Positions 17,321-26,823 are shown, counted from the first letter of the stretch. The stretch is DNA of 64,000 bases from DAHUXT01 sp036273675 (GCA_036273675.1 DASUHD010000079.1:42014-106013); one strand, 5' to 3'. Notes: generated from the sequence alone by a model not told the origin. Numbers and translations: made by a program.

Positions 17321-19042
17321 GTGACTGCTGAACCACAGGATAAGATTTCACCTGTTGCCGCTATCGCCGCCGATACTGTTGCTGAAGAGACCGTGTCAGA
17401 TATGGAAATAGAACGCCCTCATATTCTGGTTGCCGACCCGATTGCCAGCGAAGGGATGGCGCTGCTGCGCGGCTTCGCCGACGTTGACGAGCGACCCGGA
17501 TTGAGCGCCGCCGAGCTGACCGCGGCGATTCCCGCATACGACGCGCTGGTGGTGCGGAGCGAGACCCGCGTTACCGCCGAGGTGATCGCGGCGGGCGCGC
17601 GCCTGCGTGTCATCGCGCGCGCTGGCGTCGGCGTGGATAACATCGACGTTGACGCGGCCACACGCCATGGCATCATCGTCATCAACTCGCCCACGGGCAA
17701 TATCGCCGCCGCCGCCGAGCACACTGTTGCCCTGCTGCTCGCACTGGCCCGGCATATCCCCGCCGCCAGCGCGTCACTGCGCGAGGGCCGCTGGGAGCGC
17801 TCACGCTTCGTTGGCACTGAGGTGCGCGGCAAGACGCTGGGTATTATCGGCCTGGGAAAGGTCGGCGCGGAGGTAGCGCGGCGCGCGGGCGAGGGCGGTC
17901 TGGGGATGCGTTTACTCGCCTCTGATCCGTATGCCTCGCCAGAGACGGCGCGCAAACTGAACGCCGAGCTGATACCGCTCGAAGAGTTGCTGGCGCAGGC
18001 CGACTTCGTCACCATCCACACGGCGCTGACCGGAGGCACACGCGGCCTGGTTAGTTCCGATGAACTGGCGCTGATGAAGCCGACGGCGCGTATCATCAAC
18101 TGCGCGCGCGGGGGTATTGTAGATGAAGAAGCGTTGTTGGCGGCGCTGGAATCGGACGCGCTGGCTGGCGCCGCGCTCGATGTCTATAGCAAAGAGCCGC
18201 CCGGCGAAAATCCGACACTGCACGCGCTGATTGAGCATCCGCATGTGGTCGCCACGCCGCATCTTGGCGCATCCACTGAGGAGGCGCAGATCAGCGTCGC
18301 CGTGGACGTAGTGGAGCAGGTCGAGGAGATTCTGCGGGGCGGAGCGGCGCGCGCTGCCGTCAATGCGCCGATGATTCTGCCTGAGACCATGCGTCAGTTG
18401 CAGCCGTGGGTGAAGCTAGTGGAGAAGCTTGGACGGCTCTACACCCAGCTACATCCTGGCCCTCTGCGCCGCGCCGAGCTGAGCATCAGCGGGGAGATCG
18501 CCAGCTACGACACCCGTCCGCTCTCTGCCGCGCTGGTGAAGGGGCTGCTCGAATCGGTTTCAGAGGCGCATGTCAATCTGGTCAATGCGCCAGTGGTGGC
18601 GCGCGACTGGGGGCTGGAAATCGTCGAAAGCCGCTCGACGGCGGCGGAGCAGTATTCGAATCTGGTGACGATTCGTGTGGCAGCGGACGGCCCAGAGACG
18701 CCATCCAGCGTGCTTTCGGCCACGATTACCTGGGGTGAGGAGCGAGTGGTACGCGTGGACCGCTATGCCACCGATTTTGCCCCCAGCGGACACATCCTCA
18801 TCGCGCGCAATCTCGACCGCCCCGGCATGGTTGGCCGCGTGGGAACAATACTGGGTGAGGCGGGCGTCAATATCTCACACATGGACGTTGGCCCGGTGGC
18901 GAGCATGGCCGGTGGACGCATGCGCCAGGCCGGCGGTGAGGCGCTGATGATTCTCGCGCTTGATGGCCCGGTACCCGAGGATGCGCTTGAGCGTATCGAC
19001 GAGGCCGATGGCATTTTCGCCATCACCAGCGTCGTGCTGTAG
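17321..19042 (+). CDS. serA: D-3-phosphoglycerate dehydrogenase, long form
   Basis: First enzyme of serine synthesis (3-phosphoglycerate to 3-phosphohydroxypyruvate, NAD). After a ~28-residue tail there is a catalytic domain with RAGVGVDNIDVDAATRHGI, a Rossmann motif LGIIGLGKVGAEVA and the His of TPHLGASTEEAQ. An intervening ASB domain (~345-490) and a C-terminal ACT domain (LIARNLDRPGMVGRVGTIL) follow, so serine feedback is likely. Length 573 aa fits the long type. The GTG start at 17321 has GAGGAG 8 nt upstream. A palindromic terminator follows. Confidence 0.96.
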   Translation: MTAEPQDKISPVAAIAADTVAEETVSDMEIERPHILVADPIASEGMALLRGFADVDERPGLSAAELTAAIPAYDALVVRSETRVTAEVIAAGARLRVIARAGVGVDNIDVDAATRHGIIVINSPTGNIAAAAEHTVALLLALARHIPAASASLREGRWERSRFVGTEVRGKTLGIIGLGKVGAEVARRAGEGGLGMRLLASDPYASPETARKLNAELIPLEELLAQADFVTIHTALTGGTRGLVSSDELALMKPTARIINCARGGIVDEEALLAALESDALAGAALDVYSKEPPGENPTLHALIEHPHVVATPHLGASTEEAQISVAVDVVEQVEEILRGGAARAAVNAPMILPETMRQLQPWVKLVEKLGRLYTQLHPGPLRRAELSISGEIASYDTRPLSAALVKGLLESVSEAHVNLVNAPVVARDWGLEIVESRSTAAEQYSNLVTIRVAADGPETPSSVLSATITWGEERVVRVDRYATDFAPSGHILIARNLDRPGMVGRVGTILGEAGVNISHMDVGPVASMAGGRMRQAGGEALMILALDGPVPEDALERIDEADGIFAITSVVL

Positions 19043-19052
19043 GAGACCTCTC

Positions 19053-19075
19053 CCCCTCCCCACAGCGGGGAGGGG
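19053..19075 (+). terminator. GC-palindrome terminator after serA (repeat-family member)
   Basis: Perfect 9-bp stem CCCCTCCCC/GGGGAGGGG with a 5-nt loop, 11 bp past the serA stop. Its sequence resembles the dispersed palindromic repeats near 34.7-36.5 kb (CCTCTCCCCC..GGGGAGGGG), so it may be a single copy of that family reused as a terminator. Confidence 0.6.
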
Positions 19076-19145
19076 CCTCAGACCGACATTGCATTGAATG
19101 GCGGATAATGGGTCTTCTCCTATGGCAGTGACGTTAGGGATGAGG

Positions 19146-20288
19146 TCAGAGCGCCATCGACGGAGGCGCGAAGATCGCGCGGACTAGCCTACGCGCGTCG
19201 TGGCGTACCAACGATTCACTGTGTACGGCCATGACCGGCTCGACGATCACTTCAGGCACCAACTTGCGCACCGCCGATATATCGGCTTCGACCGGGAACT
19301 GCTGCTTGGCGGCGTAGGCGGCTAGTAGATCATCGGGGAACGAGCCATCATGCAGAATCACGCGGTCGAGCCGTCGGTCGAGATAGTTCTGAATCTCGCG
19401 CACGAAATCGGAGGCGCGGAAGCCATCGGTCTCGCCATGCTTGGTCATGAGATTGCAGACATAGACCACCTCGGCCTCCGCCGCACGGATCGCCTCAGCA
19501 ACGCCATTGACCAGCAGATTGGGTACGATGCTGGTATAGAGATCGCCAGGGCCAAGTACGATCATATCCGCCCGGCGGATGACGTGAATCGCATCCTCAC
19601 ATGCCTCGGCTGGCTCTTGCAGATAGACGCGCCGGATCGCCGGAAGATCGCCGGAGACTTTTTCGCCGCGCGTGTCGATATCCGTCTCGCCGCAGAGCGT
19701 TGTGTTGTCCTCCAGATCCGCGCAGAGTGTCGCATGGTCGAGCGTGACAGGTAGCACATCGCCAGCCGTACCCAGCAGGCGTTGCGCATCGCGGATGGCC
19801 CAGAGGAGGTTGCCCCCGTTGATCTCCTGCAACGCCGAGATGATCAGATTGCCTAGACTGTGGCCTGTCACTCCCGCAGCCTCCGCCACCCGTTGCAGCT
19901 TACCCGCATCATCCTCGGCGCTGCGGAGCGTTCCCGGATAGCCCTCTGGCTCGGGCGGGCGCTCTCCCGCCTTGGAATTGCCGTGGCCGGGTTGGAATCG
20001 GAAGGTGAAGACATCGCGCCAGAGCGCGCCATTTCGCGAGAGCGCGACGAGAGCCTGGCGCAGATCGCCGAACGGAAGTTGCCCGAACTCGTCCATCAGT
20101 CGCCGGGAGCTGCCGCCACTATCCGACATAGTGACGATAGCGGTAATCCCACACTGGTAGCGCTTGAGGCTGGAGAGTACCGCGAACGGACCCGTTCCGC
20201 CACCGATGGTGACCACCTGCTTGTTGAACAAGTGGGTGCGCATGTGAGACTCGCGCTGCGACTCCTCTTCATCCTGATCGTGTTCCAT
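19146..20288 (-). CDS. yvcK: YvcK/CofD-like gluconeogenesis-factor protein
   Basis: Nucleotide-sugar-binding protein of the YvcK family, needed in Firmicutes for growth on gluconeogenic carbon sources and for cell-wall/UDP-GlcNAc homeostasis. Typical motifs: VTIGGGTGPFAVLSSLK at ~26, IVTMSDSGGSSRRLMDEFG, LPFGDLRQALVALS, GHSLGNLIISALQ and MIVLGPGDLYTSI. Length 380 aa is slightly long from an acidic 15-residue N-terminus. The ATG at 20288 has GGGGAG 7 nt upstream. The usual rapZ and whiA neighbours are not here. Confidence 0.93.
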   Translation of the reverse strand: MEHDQDEEESQRESHMRTHLFNKQVVTIGGGTGPFAVLSSLKRYQCGITAIVTMSDSGGSSRRLMDEFGQLPFGDLRQALVALSRNGALWRDVFTFRFQPGHGNSKAGERPPEPEGYPGTLRSAEDDAGKLQRVAEAAGVTGHSLGNLIISALQEINGGNLLWAIRDAQRLLGTAGDVLPVTLDHATLCADLEDNTTLCGETDIDTRGEKVSGDLPAIRRVYLQEPAEACEDAIHVIRRADMIVLGPGDLYTSIVPNLLVNGVAEAIRAAEAEVVYVCNLMTKHGETDGFRASDFVREIQNYLDRRLDRVILHDGSFPDDLLAAYAAKQQFPVEADISAVRKLVPEVIVEPVMAVHSESLVRHDARRLVRAIFAPPSMAL

Positions 20289-20396
20289 CCGGCGTCTCCC
20301 CTAGACTATCTGATGCACTACACTCATGAGGAGAGGCGTACCCTGACGAATCTTCTTGCCTCTCCTCCGACCCTAAGATAGCCGTGTATCTCCGTG

Positions 20397-23003
20397 CTAT
20401 GCGCGTAACTCGGCGCCAAACGCTGCTCCCAACGCGTTCACGATCTCCGCGTGCGTGCGCTCGACCTCCTGATCGGTGAGCGTCCGCTCTGGTGACTGGT
20501 AGGTGAGCGCATACGCCAGATTCTTTTTGCCTTCTGGAATGCCCTTCCCAGTATACACGTCGAAAAGCACCGCGCTACGTAACAGCGCGCTCCCAGCCGC
20601 TCGAATGGTATCGAGAACGAGTGCGGCGGGTATGCTGGCATCGACCACGACTGCCAGGTCGCGCTGGGCCGCTGGATACCGTAGTATAGCCTGGCTGAAC
20701 ACCTCCTCAGGCACGGCCAGGTAGAGCCGTTCCAGGTCCAGTTCCATCAGGCAGGTGCGCGCCGTCAGGTCGAAGCGCTCCGCGACCTCTGGATGGACCT
20801 CGCCCAGGACGGCGGCGGCTACCCATGCTAGATTGTCACGCGCCGCAGGCAGCGATAGCCCATCTGTCCCCTTGGTCGATTCCGCAGCATCAGCAAGCGC
20901 CGTGCCAGATACGCCGACTTCGAGGATGGCGCAGCGGCCCGGATGGAAAGTGGGGTGAGCGCTGGGTACGAAGCGATAGTCCGCCACCTTCAAGGTTGCC
21001 AGGAGTAGCTCGGCGATTCCCTTGATCTCGAAGAAGTCCGCTGTCCGTACGGCGCCGGTCCACGCCGTTGCCATAGGGCCAGCCGCGCCGACGCCGAGCG
21101 TGTGGCGTTCCTGTGGCAGCCCGGAGCCATCACGTAGCGCCTCGGTAGGCAGATAGCGTCGTCCCAGCTCGAAGAACCACAGGCCCGCGCTCTCGTGCTT
21201 GCTGTTCTCGGCAATCGTTTCGAGCAGATTCGCCATCAGCGTCAGCCGCAACGCCTCGACATCTACGCTCGCCGGATTGATCAGGGTGATGGCGGGCAGT
21301 CGCTCGGCCAGCGCGGCTAGCTGACGTCGCTCCGCCTTGCGCGTATCGGCGCTAGTGGTCGCAGGAGTCTGTAATTCTGGCACAGCGACCGGAGCGCCTA
21401 GAAGCTGCTCCTCGCCTGCCGACGCGCCGCGCAGCAGGTGCGCCATGCGCTCGCGGCTGGTGAGTGGATAGCTAACGATCTCGGTCAGTCCCGCGCCGAC
21501 CAGCACGTCACGGAGCCTATCGGCGCGCTCATACCAGACATCGTGGTGCGGCGTTGGCAGCGGCCCCGACGGAATCGTGCCGGGGATGCGGTCAAACCCG
21601 ACGATGCGGGCGACCTCTTCGACAATGTCGGCGCTCTCCTCCACGTCGTGCCGCCGTGTTGGCACGGTAATGTGTAGCGTAACGTCGCTGGCATCTGACT
21701 TACCCTCGGCGACGCCGAACCCGAGGGCGCGCAGCACGACTTCCACCTCGGTGGGCGTCACCTGCATGCCGGTCAGCCACTCGACCTGGCTCACCGCGAA
21801 CTCGATCTCATGCTCCTCAACGGGTTTTGGGTAGAAGTCCACCCGCCCCGGCGCGACGATACCGCCCGCCAGTTCGGTGAGCAGACGCGCCGCCCGATCA
21901 ATCGCGATGGCGGTCAGATTGATATCAGGATTCTTTTCGAAGCGGCCCGATGACTCGGTGCGCAGGCCGAGCGCCTGGCTAGTGCGGCGGATATTGCCCG
22001 GAGCGAAGTGTGCTGCTTCTAGCAGGATATTCGTTGTCTCCTCCGAGACCTCGACGCGCGAGCCGCCGAAGATGCCCGCGATGACGGTTGGCCCGGCAGG
22101 ATCGGTAATCAGCAGCATCTCGTTGGTCAGGGTGCGGGTTACGTCGTCAAGCGTTGTGAGTTGCTCGCCGGGGGTCGCGCGGCGGACGATGATGGTGTGA
22201 TCGGTGACTTTGTCGTAGTCGAAGGCGTGCAGCGGTTGGCCAAGCTCCAGCATGACGTAGTTGGTGATGTCCACGACGTTGTTGATTGGCCGCATCCCCG
22301 CCGCCGTCAGCCGGTCGGCCATCCACTGCGGCGAGGGGCCAATCTTCACATCACGGACGACGCGAGCGGTGTAGCGCGGGCAGAGGTCGGCGTCGCGCAC
22401 CTCCAGGGTCACCTGCTTGTCGGCGGCCTTCCCCTTTTCTTTCACGGCGGTCTCAGGAAACCGTAGCGTCTCGCTGGTGAACGCGGCCACCTCACGCGCG
22501 ACGCCTACCACGCAGAAGAGGTCGCCACGGTGGGCCTTGATGTCGAGGTCAATCACCGCGTCGCCGAGCAGCTTGCCCAGCGGGATGCCGAGCGGCGTAT
22601 CTTTGGGCAGGATGTAGATGCCGCTGTGGTCGTCGCTCAGGCCAAGCTCGCGCGGCGAGCAGAGCATCCCCTGCGAGAGCACACCCATAGCCATCTTCTC
22701 GGCGATGACGATATCGCCCACGCGCGCGCCGAGCCGCGCCAGCGGCACTTTGTCGTGCAACTTGATGTTGGATGCGCCGCAGACGACACTGTACTCATGC
22801 GTCCCGTCGGTGACACGGGTCGCGCTCAGGTGGTCCGATCCTTTGACGCGCTCCAGCCAGATGATCTGGGCAGTAACGATCCCCGGCCAGGGATATTCGA
22901 CCCGGTCCACTTCCAGCCCGGCCATCGTCAGCCGCTCGGCTAGCTCCTCGGGCGAGAACGTAATATCGACATAGTCTTTGAGCCAGTTGTAGGGTACGCG
23001 CAT
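20397..23003 (-). CDS. pheT: phenylalanine-tRNA ligase beta subunit
   Basis: Large subunit of the (alpha-beta)2 PheRS. Recognisable order: N-terminal core starting MRVPYNWLKDYVD, EMAP-like tRNA-binding domain (~40-150, with VCGASNI and GVLSQGMLCS), B3/B4 editing domain, B5 domain (ITVPTRRHDVEESADIVEE), catalytic-like core and C-terminal FDX-ACB domain (RYPAAQRDLAVVVD). At 868 aa it is longer than the usual ~800, mainly from insertions near 545-575 and 725-745. Third gene of the T-box-controlled pheS-hom-pheT set, starting 54 bp after hom. Confidence 0.97.
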   Translation of the reverse strand: MRVPYNWLKDYVDITFSPEELAERLTMAGLEVDRVEYPWPGIVTAQIIWLERVKGSDHLSATRVTDGTHEYSVVCGASNIKLHDKVPLARLGARVGDIVIAEKMAMGVLSQGMLCSPRELGLSDDHSGIYILPKDTPLGIPLGKLLGDAVIDLDIKAHRGDLFCVVGVAREVAAFTSETLRFPETAVKEKGKAADKQVTLEVRDADLCPRYTARVVRDVKIGPSPQWMADRLTAAGMRPINNVVDITNYVMLELGQPLHAFDYDKVTDHTIIVRRATPGEQLTTLDDVTRTLTNEMLLITDPAGPTVIAGIFGGSRVEVSEETTNILLEAAHFAPGNIRRTSQALGLRTESSGRFEKNPDINLTAIAIDRAARLLTELAGGIVAPGRVDFYPKPVEEHEIEFAVSQVEWLTGMQVTPTEVEVVLRALGFGVAEGKSDASDVTLHITVPTRRHDVEESADIVEEVARIVGFDRIPGTIPSGPLPTPHHDVWYERADRLRDVLVGAGLTEIVSYPLTSRERMAHLLRGASAGEEQLLGAPVAVPELQTPATTSADTRKAERRQLAALAERLPAITLINPASVDVEALRLTLMANLLETIAENSKHESAGLWFFELGRRYLPTEALRDGSGLPQERHTLGVGAAGPMATAWTGAVRTADFFEIKGIAELLLATLKVADYRFVPSAHPTFHPGRCAILEVGVSGTALADAAESTKGTDGLSLPAARDNLAWVAAAVLGEVHPEVAERFDLTARTCLMELDLERLYLAVPEEVFSQAILRYPAAQRDLAVVVDASIPAALVLDTIRAAGSALLRSAVLFDVYTGKGIPEGKKNLAYALTYQSPERTLTDQEVERTHAEIVNALGAAFGAELRA

Positions 23004-23057
23004 AGCATTTCCTATCCACTTCTATCGAGCCTGCCGGAGCCTTTGGAATCCGGCGAA

Positions 23058-24101
23058 TCACGCTATCTGGCGCGCCACGGCCACGAGATCGGCCATCACG
23101 CCGTGCGCTGTCTGGCCGGGTCCACCCTCGCCTTCGATGATCGTCAGATCGCCCATGGTGTCGGTGCGCAACGTCAGCCCCGCCTCCATGCCGGAGAGAT
23201 GGACCAACAGATCGTCCGGCGAGAGCGCCTCCAATCGGACGCGGGCGGTGACGGTGTCGCCTTTGCGCTCGGCCTCGGCTACCTGCTTGAGCATTTGTCC
23301 GGGCAGTAGCGCCGCCTGCGCCTGACGCATCGCCTCCGCGCCCAGCCCATCGCGCAGCACATCGGCGGGACGCAGGTCAGCATCCATGAGCACATTTGCC
23401 AGCACGGTCGTCTTGACGGCGGCGTCCCACCCCTCCAGGTCGTTCGCCGGGTTGGCTTCGGCGACGCCCAGCCGTTGCGCGCCGCTTACCGCGTCATCTA
23501 GCGTCTCGCCCTGCGCCATCCGACTCAAGACGTAGTTGCTGGTGCTGTTGAGCAGGCCACGGAAGCTCGCAATGGTGGTCGCTGGCAGTGAGGCGGCGGC
23601 CATGTTGAAGATGGGCGTGCCATCCATCACCGTGGACTCGAAGCGCAGTGCGACGCCCTGCTGCTCCGCCAGCGCCCGCAGATCGCGGCAGGCGTGCGCG
23701 ATTGGCCCCTTGTTGGCCGTCACAACCGATTTTCTGGCGGCGAGCGCCCGGCGCACGTGTTCGAGCGCGGGCTGTCCGGTCTGGGCGTCCAGCGTTGTTA
23801 GCTCGACCAACACGTCGCACGGGGCCAGCCCCACAAAGGCGATACTGCCTCCGGAAAACGCCTCAGCGCCGACAGGTAATCCATCGCCGGGCCAGCCGGC
23901 AGCCTGGACGTCCGCCGGGCTGATACCCTTGCCCTTGGGCGCGAGCCAGCCGCCAGCGCTCCGGGTCATGATGCCTGTGACGCCCACGGTCAGGTTGTGC
24001 CGGTCTCGCAGGACGTCTGCCTTCTCGGCGAGCAGGGCAATTAGAGCACGCCCGACGTTGCCATAGCCCAGCAGCGCGATTCGCAGATGCATGGTGAACA
24101 C
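23058..24101 (-). CDS. hom: homoserine dehydrogenase, no ACT domain
   Basis: Converts aspartate semialdehyde to homoserine for threonine and methionine. The N-terminal nucleotide-binding motif LRIALLGYGNVGRAL is followed by VVTANKGPIA, the substrate region MDGTPIFNM, and GLLNSTSNYVLSRM with AEANPANDLEGWDAA...KTTVLANVLM. The ~348-aa length ends after the catalytic domain, so the usual C-terminal ACT regulatory domain is absent and allosteric threonine control is unlikely. It lies between pheS (12-bp gap) and pheT (54-bp gap). The start could be GTG at 24101 or the ATG three codons later. Confidence 0.93.
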   Translation of the reverse strand: MFTMHLRIALLGYGNVGRALIALLAEKADVLRDRHNLTVGVTGIMTRSAGGWLAPKGKGISPADVQAAGWPGDGLPVGAEAFSGGSIAFVGLAPCDVLVELTTLDAQTGQPALEHVRRALAARKSVVTANKGPIAHACRDLRALAEQQGVALRFESTVMDGTPIFNMAAASLPATTIASFRGLLNSTSNYVLSRMAQGETLDDAVSGAQRLGVAEANPANDLEGWDAAVKTTVLANVLMDADLRPADVLRDGLGAEAMRQAQAALLPGQMLKQVAEAERKGDTVTARVRLEALSPDDLLVHLSGMEAGLTLRTDTMGDLTIIEGEGGPGQTAHGVMADLVAVARQIA

Positions 24102-24113
24102 AATCCCCTCTCC

Positions 24114-25154
24114 CTAGGTGAGCTGGCGCAGGAAGCGCAGATCGTTGCTCATGAACTGGCGGATGTCGTCGATATCCCAGCGCAGCATGGCGATACGCTC
24201 GATGCCCAGCCCGAAGGCGAAGCCGCGATAGATGGTCGGGTCATAGCCAACGCCACGCAACACGCGCGGGTCCACCATGCCGGAACCGCCCATTTCCAGC
24301 CAGCCGGAGTATTTGCAGACGCGGCAGCCGTTGCCCTTGCAGCTCATGCAGTCCACGTCGAACTCGGCGCTCGGCTCGGTGAATGGGAAGTAGCTTGGCC
24401 GGAAGCGAATCTTGCGCTCGCCACCGAACATCTCGCGGGCGAAGCGCTCCAGCACGCCGCGCAGATCGGCCATGGTGCAGGTCTCGTCAATCAGCAGGCC
24501 CTCGACCTGATGGAAGACAGCCTCGTGGCTGGCGTCAATCGCCTCGTTGCGGTAGACCTTGCCCATGACGTAGGCGCGCACAGGCGGGCGCATGCTCTCC
24601 ATGATGCGCACCTGATTCGGCGAGGTCTGCGTGCGCAGCAGGATTTGCCCCGGCACGATCCAGTAGGTATCCTGCATATCGCGCGCGGGATGGTCCGGCG
24701 GCAGGTTGAGCGACTGGAAGTTGTAGTAGTCGGTCTCGACCTCCGGCCCGTCATACTGCTGGAAGCCCATCGCCTTCATCGTGCGGGCGATATCGCGCAT
24801 CACCTGTGAGAGCGGATGTACGTGTCCGACGGGCATCGCCGCGCCTGGCAGCGTGACATCCACCCGCTCGCGTTCCAGGATGGCGGCGCGCTCCTGCGCC
24901 TGAACTGCCTGGCGCCGCGCCTCTAGCAGCGCCTCCAGATCCGTCTTGACGGCGTTGGCCGCCTGCCCGACAATCTTGCGCTGCTCGCCAGGCAGCTTGC
25001 CCAGCCCTTTCAGCACCGCGGTCAGTTCGCCGCGCTCGCGTCCCAGGTAACGCGTGCGCCAGTCTTCGAGCGCCTCGGTGGTATCCAAATGCTCAAGTTC
25101 GGCGCGCGCCCGCTCGCGCATCACCTCAAGTTGGCGTTCCTCATCGGTCGCCAT
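24114..25154 (-). CDS. pheS: phenylalanine-tRNA ligase alpha subunit
   Basis: Catalytic subunit that activates phenylalanine and charges tRNA-Phe. N-terminal coiled coil (~1-95), then class II motifs: HPLSQVMRDIARTMKAMGF, FHQVEGLLID (motif 2 loop), PSYFPFTEPSAEFDV and the C-terminal GFAFGLGIERIAMLRW (motif 3). An insertion with CMSCKGNGCRVC is the usual PheS zinc-like loop. The ATG at 25154 has GGGAGG 6 nt upstream. The T-box leader ends just before this gene, making it the first regulated gene of pheS-hom-pheT. Confidence 0.97.
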   Translation of the reverse strand: MATDEERQLEVMRERARAELEHLDTTEALEDWRTRYLGRERGELTAVLKGLGKLPGEQRKIVGQAANAVKTDLEALLEARRQAVQAQERAAILERERVDVTLPGAAMPVGHVHPLSQVMRDIARTMKAMGFQQYDGPEVETDYYNFQSLNLPPDHPARDMQDTYWIVPGQILLRTQTSPNQVRIMESMRPPVRAYVMGKVYRNEAIDASHEAVFHQVEGLLIDETCTMADLRGVLERFAREMFGGERKIRFRPSYFPFTEPSAEFDVDCMSCKGNGCRVCKYSGWLEMGGSGMVDPRVLRGVGYDPTIYRGFAFGLGIERIAMLRWDIDDIRQFMSNDLRFLRQLT

Positions 25155-25171
25155 AGTTCGCCTCCCAACAC

Positions 25172-25432
25172 AACAAAAACGGCAGCCTCGTCTCGGGACG
25201 AAGTTGCCGTATACTCCGTGGTACCACCCACATTGAGCGTCGCGGATGGCCGCACGCTCCCCTCTGCTTGCCTCGATAACGGTGGGCTACCGGGCGGCCT
25301 ACTCATCACGGCGCATGTGCGTCGTACTTCAGCCGCCTGCTCGGGAGTGAACTTCGGTCGGATTCGTGCGCGCCCGGGCTTTCAGTCGCTGACCCTGGCT
25401 CCCTGATCGTCGTCTCCGCCTACTCTCTCCGT
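25172..25432 (-). promoter_or_regulatory. T-box riboswitch, phenylalanine-specific, upstream of pheS
   Basis: On the minus strand, in order: Stem I with AGTAG near 25426, a distal-loop-like GACTGAAAGCCCGG, and the candidate specifier codon TTC at 25351-25349 followed by A. The T-box antiterminator sequence GTGGGTGGTACCACGG (25216-25233) follows. Last comes a terminator hairpin at 25180-25210 with TTTTTG after the stem. The UGGU bulge can pair with the 3' end of a tRNA with A73, as tRNA-Phe has, and UUC is a Phe codon. Uncharged tRNA-Phe should switch on pheS-hom-pheT. A -35-like TTGACG lies at 25472-25467. Confidence 0.88.
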
Positions 25433-25455
25433 CGTCGCCTCTCTATGTGGTTTTG

Positions 25456-26343
25456 CTATGATTGCTCGTCAAAATCCGGTTCGCCGGTGTCGTCTAATGC
25501 CTCGGCCTTTTCCGACTCACGCACCCGACGCTGGCGTGCTGCTTCAAAGAGTATCACACTTGCGGCCACCGCTGCATTGAGTGACTCCACTTTGTTCCAC
25601 ATTGGGATGCTGACGTGGAGCTTCGAGAGCCGCGCTGCCTCGGGTGATGCGCCGTGCGCCTCATTACAGATGACCAGCGCGGTGCGCACTGTCAGGTCGA
25701 AGCTATCGTAGGCGCGCGTACCCTCGGCCTCTGCCAGCAATATCTGTCGCACGGATGGCGCGCCGTGAACCCATGTTTTTATCCCATCCCAGTTGAGTCC
25801 AGTGCGCACAGGCAGGTAGAAGTGCGCGCCCGCGCCTGCCCGCACGACCTTTGGCGCCAGCGGATCAGAGCAGCCCGGCGCGATCAGCACCTCATCCACA
25901 TCGGCGGCGAGCGCTGAGCGGAGAATCGTACCCATGTTGCCGGGATCGGAGATGGCGTCGAGCACGACGAGCAGCGGCCGGGCGCGTCCTCGCCGTCGCG
26001 CGCGCACCTTGTCGGCGGTGACATCCGCCAGGGCGACCGAGGCCACCACTCCCTGCGGCGTGCGTGTATCGCTGGCGCGCTCGATAGCTGCCCCCGACGC
26101 TTCGAGCGCCTCGACGCCGTGCGTCCGCGCCTCCTCGATGCGCCCAAGCGTACGCCGACCCGCCGCGGTGCGCTCTAGCGCTTCGGGATCGTAGAGGACG
26201 AGCCGCGGCAGGACGTGGGCATCGAGCGCGGCGTCCAGCAGATGCGGCCCTTCGATCAGAAAGGCTCCCGCTGTCTCGCGCCCCTTGAGCGTATGTAGCG
26301 CGTGTAGCTCCTGCACGTGCCGGTTGGATGAACTGCTAATCAT
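25456..26343 (-). CDS. TrmH/SpoU-family RNA 2'-O-methyltransferase
   Basis: SPOUT-fold AdoMet-dependent ribose methyltransferase, ~295 aa, acting on rRNA or tRNA. The N-terminal substrate domain starts with NRHVQELHALHTLKGR. The three SpoU motifs are present: DAISDPGNMGTILRSA, VICNEAHGAS and IPMWNKVESLNAAVAAS. The acidic ~25-residue tail (ESEKAEALDDTGEPDFDEQS) is unusual. It follows rplT with a ~110-bp gap, the same order seen upstream of pheS in many Firmicutes. The exact target nucleotide cannot be set from the sequence. Confidence 0.9.
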   Translation of the reverse strand: MISSSSNRHVQELHALHTLKGRETAGAFLIEGPHLLDAALDAHVLPRLVLYDPEALERTAAGRRTLGRIEEARTHGVEALEASGAAIERASDTRTPQGVVASVALADVTADKVRARRRGRARPLLVVLDAISDPGNMGTILRSALAADVDEVLIAPGCSDPLAPKVVRAGAGAHFYLPVRTGLNWDGIKTWVHGAPSVRQILLAEAEGTRAYDSFDLTVRTALVICNEAHGASPEAARLSKLHVSIPMWNKVESLNAAVAASVILFEAARQRRVRESEKAEALDDTGEPDFDEQS

Positions 26344-26451
26344 CGCCTAAATCCTGCATCTCGCCGTCTCACATTCACGAATAGCCGTAAACACGAAAAG
26401 ACGCCTCACGGACAGTTTTGTCGCGCGGCGCCTGATTTCGTGTGGTGGGGT

Positions 26452-26823
26452 CTAGGCTGTGGCCTTCTGGGCCAGTCCGGTGCGCGCCGCCTCGACGATC
26501 GCGCCAAACCCCTTGAGGTCGTGGACAGCCATGTCGGCCATAATCTTGCGGTCCACGGCGACGTTCGCCAGCTTCAGGCCATGGATCAGGTCGCGGTAGC
26601 TCATGCCATAGAGCTTCGCGCCCGCGTTGATGCGTGTGATCCAGAGCGTGCGCATGTCGCGCTTGCGATTGCGCCGGTCACGGTAGGCGTATTGCAGCGA
26701 GTGGAACATCGACTCGCGCGCTGTTTTGATCAGGCGATGCCGCGCGCCCCAGTGGCCCTCGGTACGCTGCAAGACCTTCTTATGCTTCTTGCGGGATGTT
26801 ACGCCCCGCTTTACTCGTGGCAT
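26452..26823 (-). CDS. rplT: 50S ribosomal protein bL20
   Basis: 123-aa 23S-rRNA-binding protein of early 50S assembly. Starts MPRVKRGVTSRKKHKK and continues with RDRRNRKRDMRTLWITRINA and YRDLIHGLKLANVAVDRK, all diagnostic. The start at 26823 has GGAG 7 nt upstream and gives the family N-terminus, while a 15-residue upstream extension is improbable. It follows rpmI (bL35) by 69 bp; infC, usually first in this set, is not adjacent. Confidence 0.97.
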   Translation of the reverse strand: MPRVKRGVTSRKKHKKVLQRTEGHWGARHRLIKTARESMFHSLQYAYRDRRNRKRDMRTLWITRINAGAKLYGMSYRDLIHGLKLANVAVDRKIMADMAVHDLKGFGAIVEAARTGLAQKATA

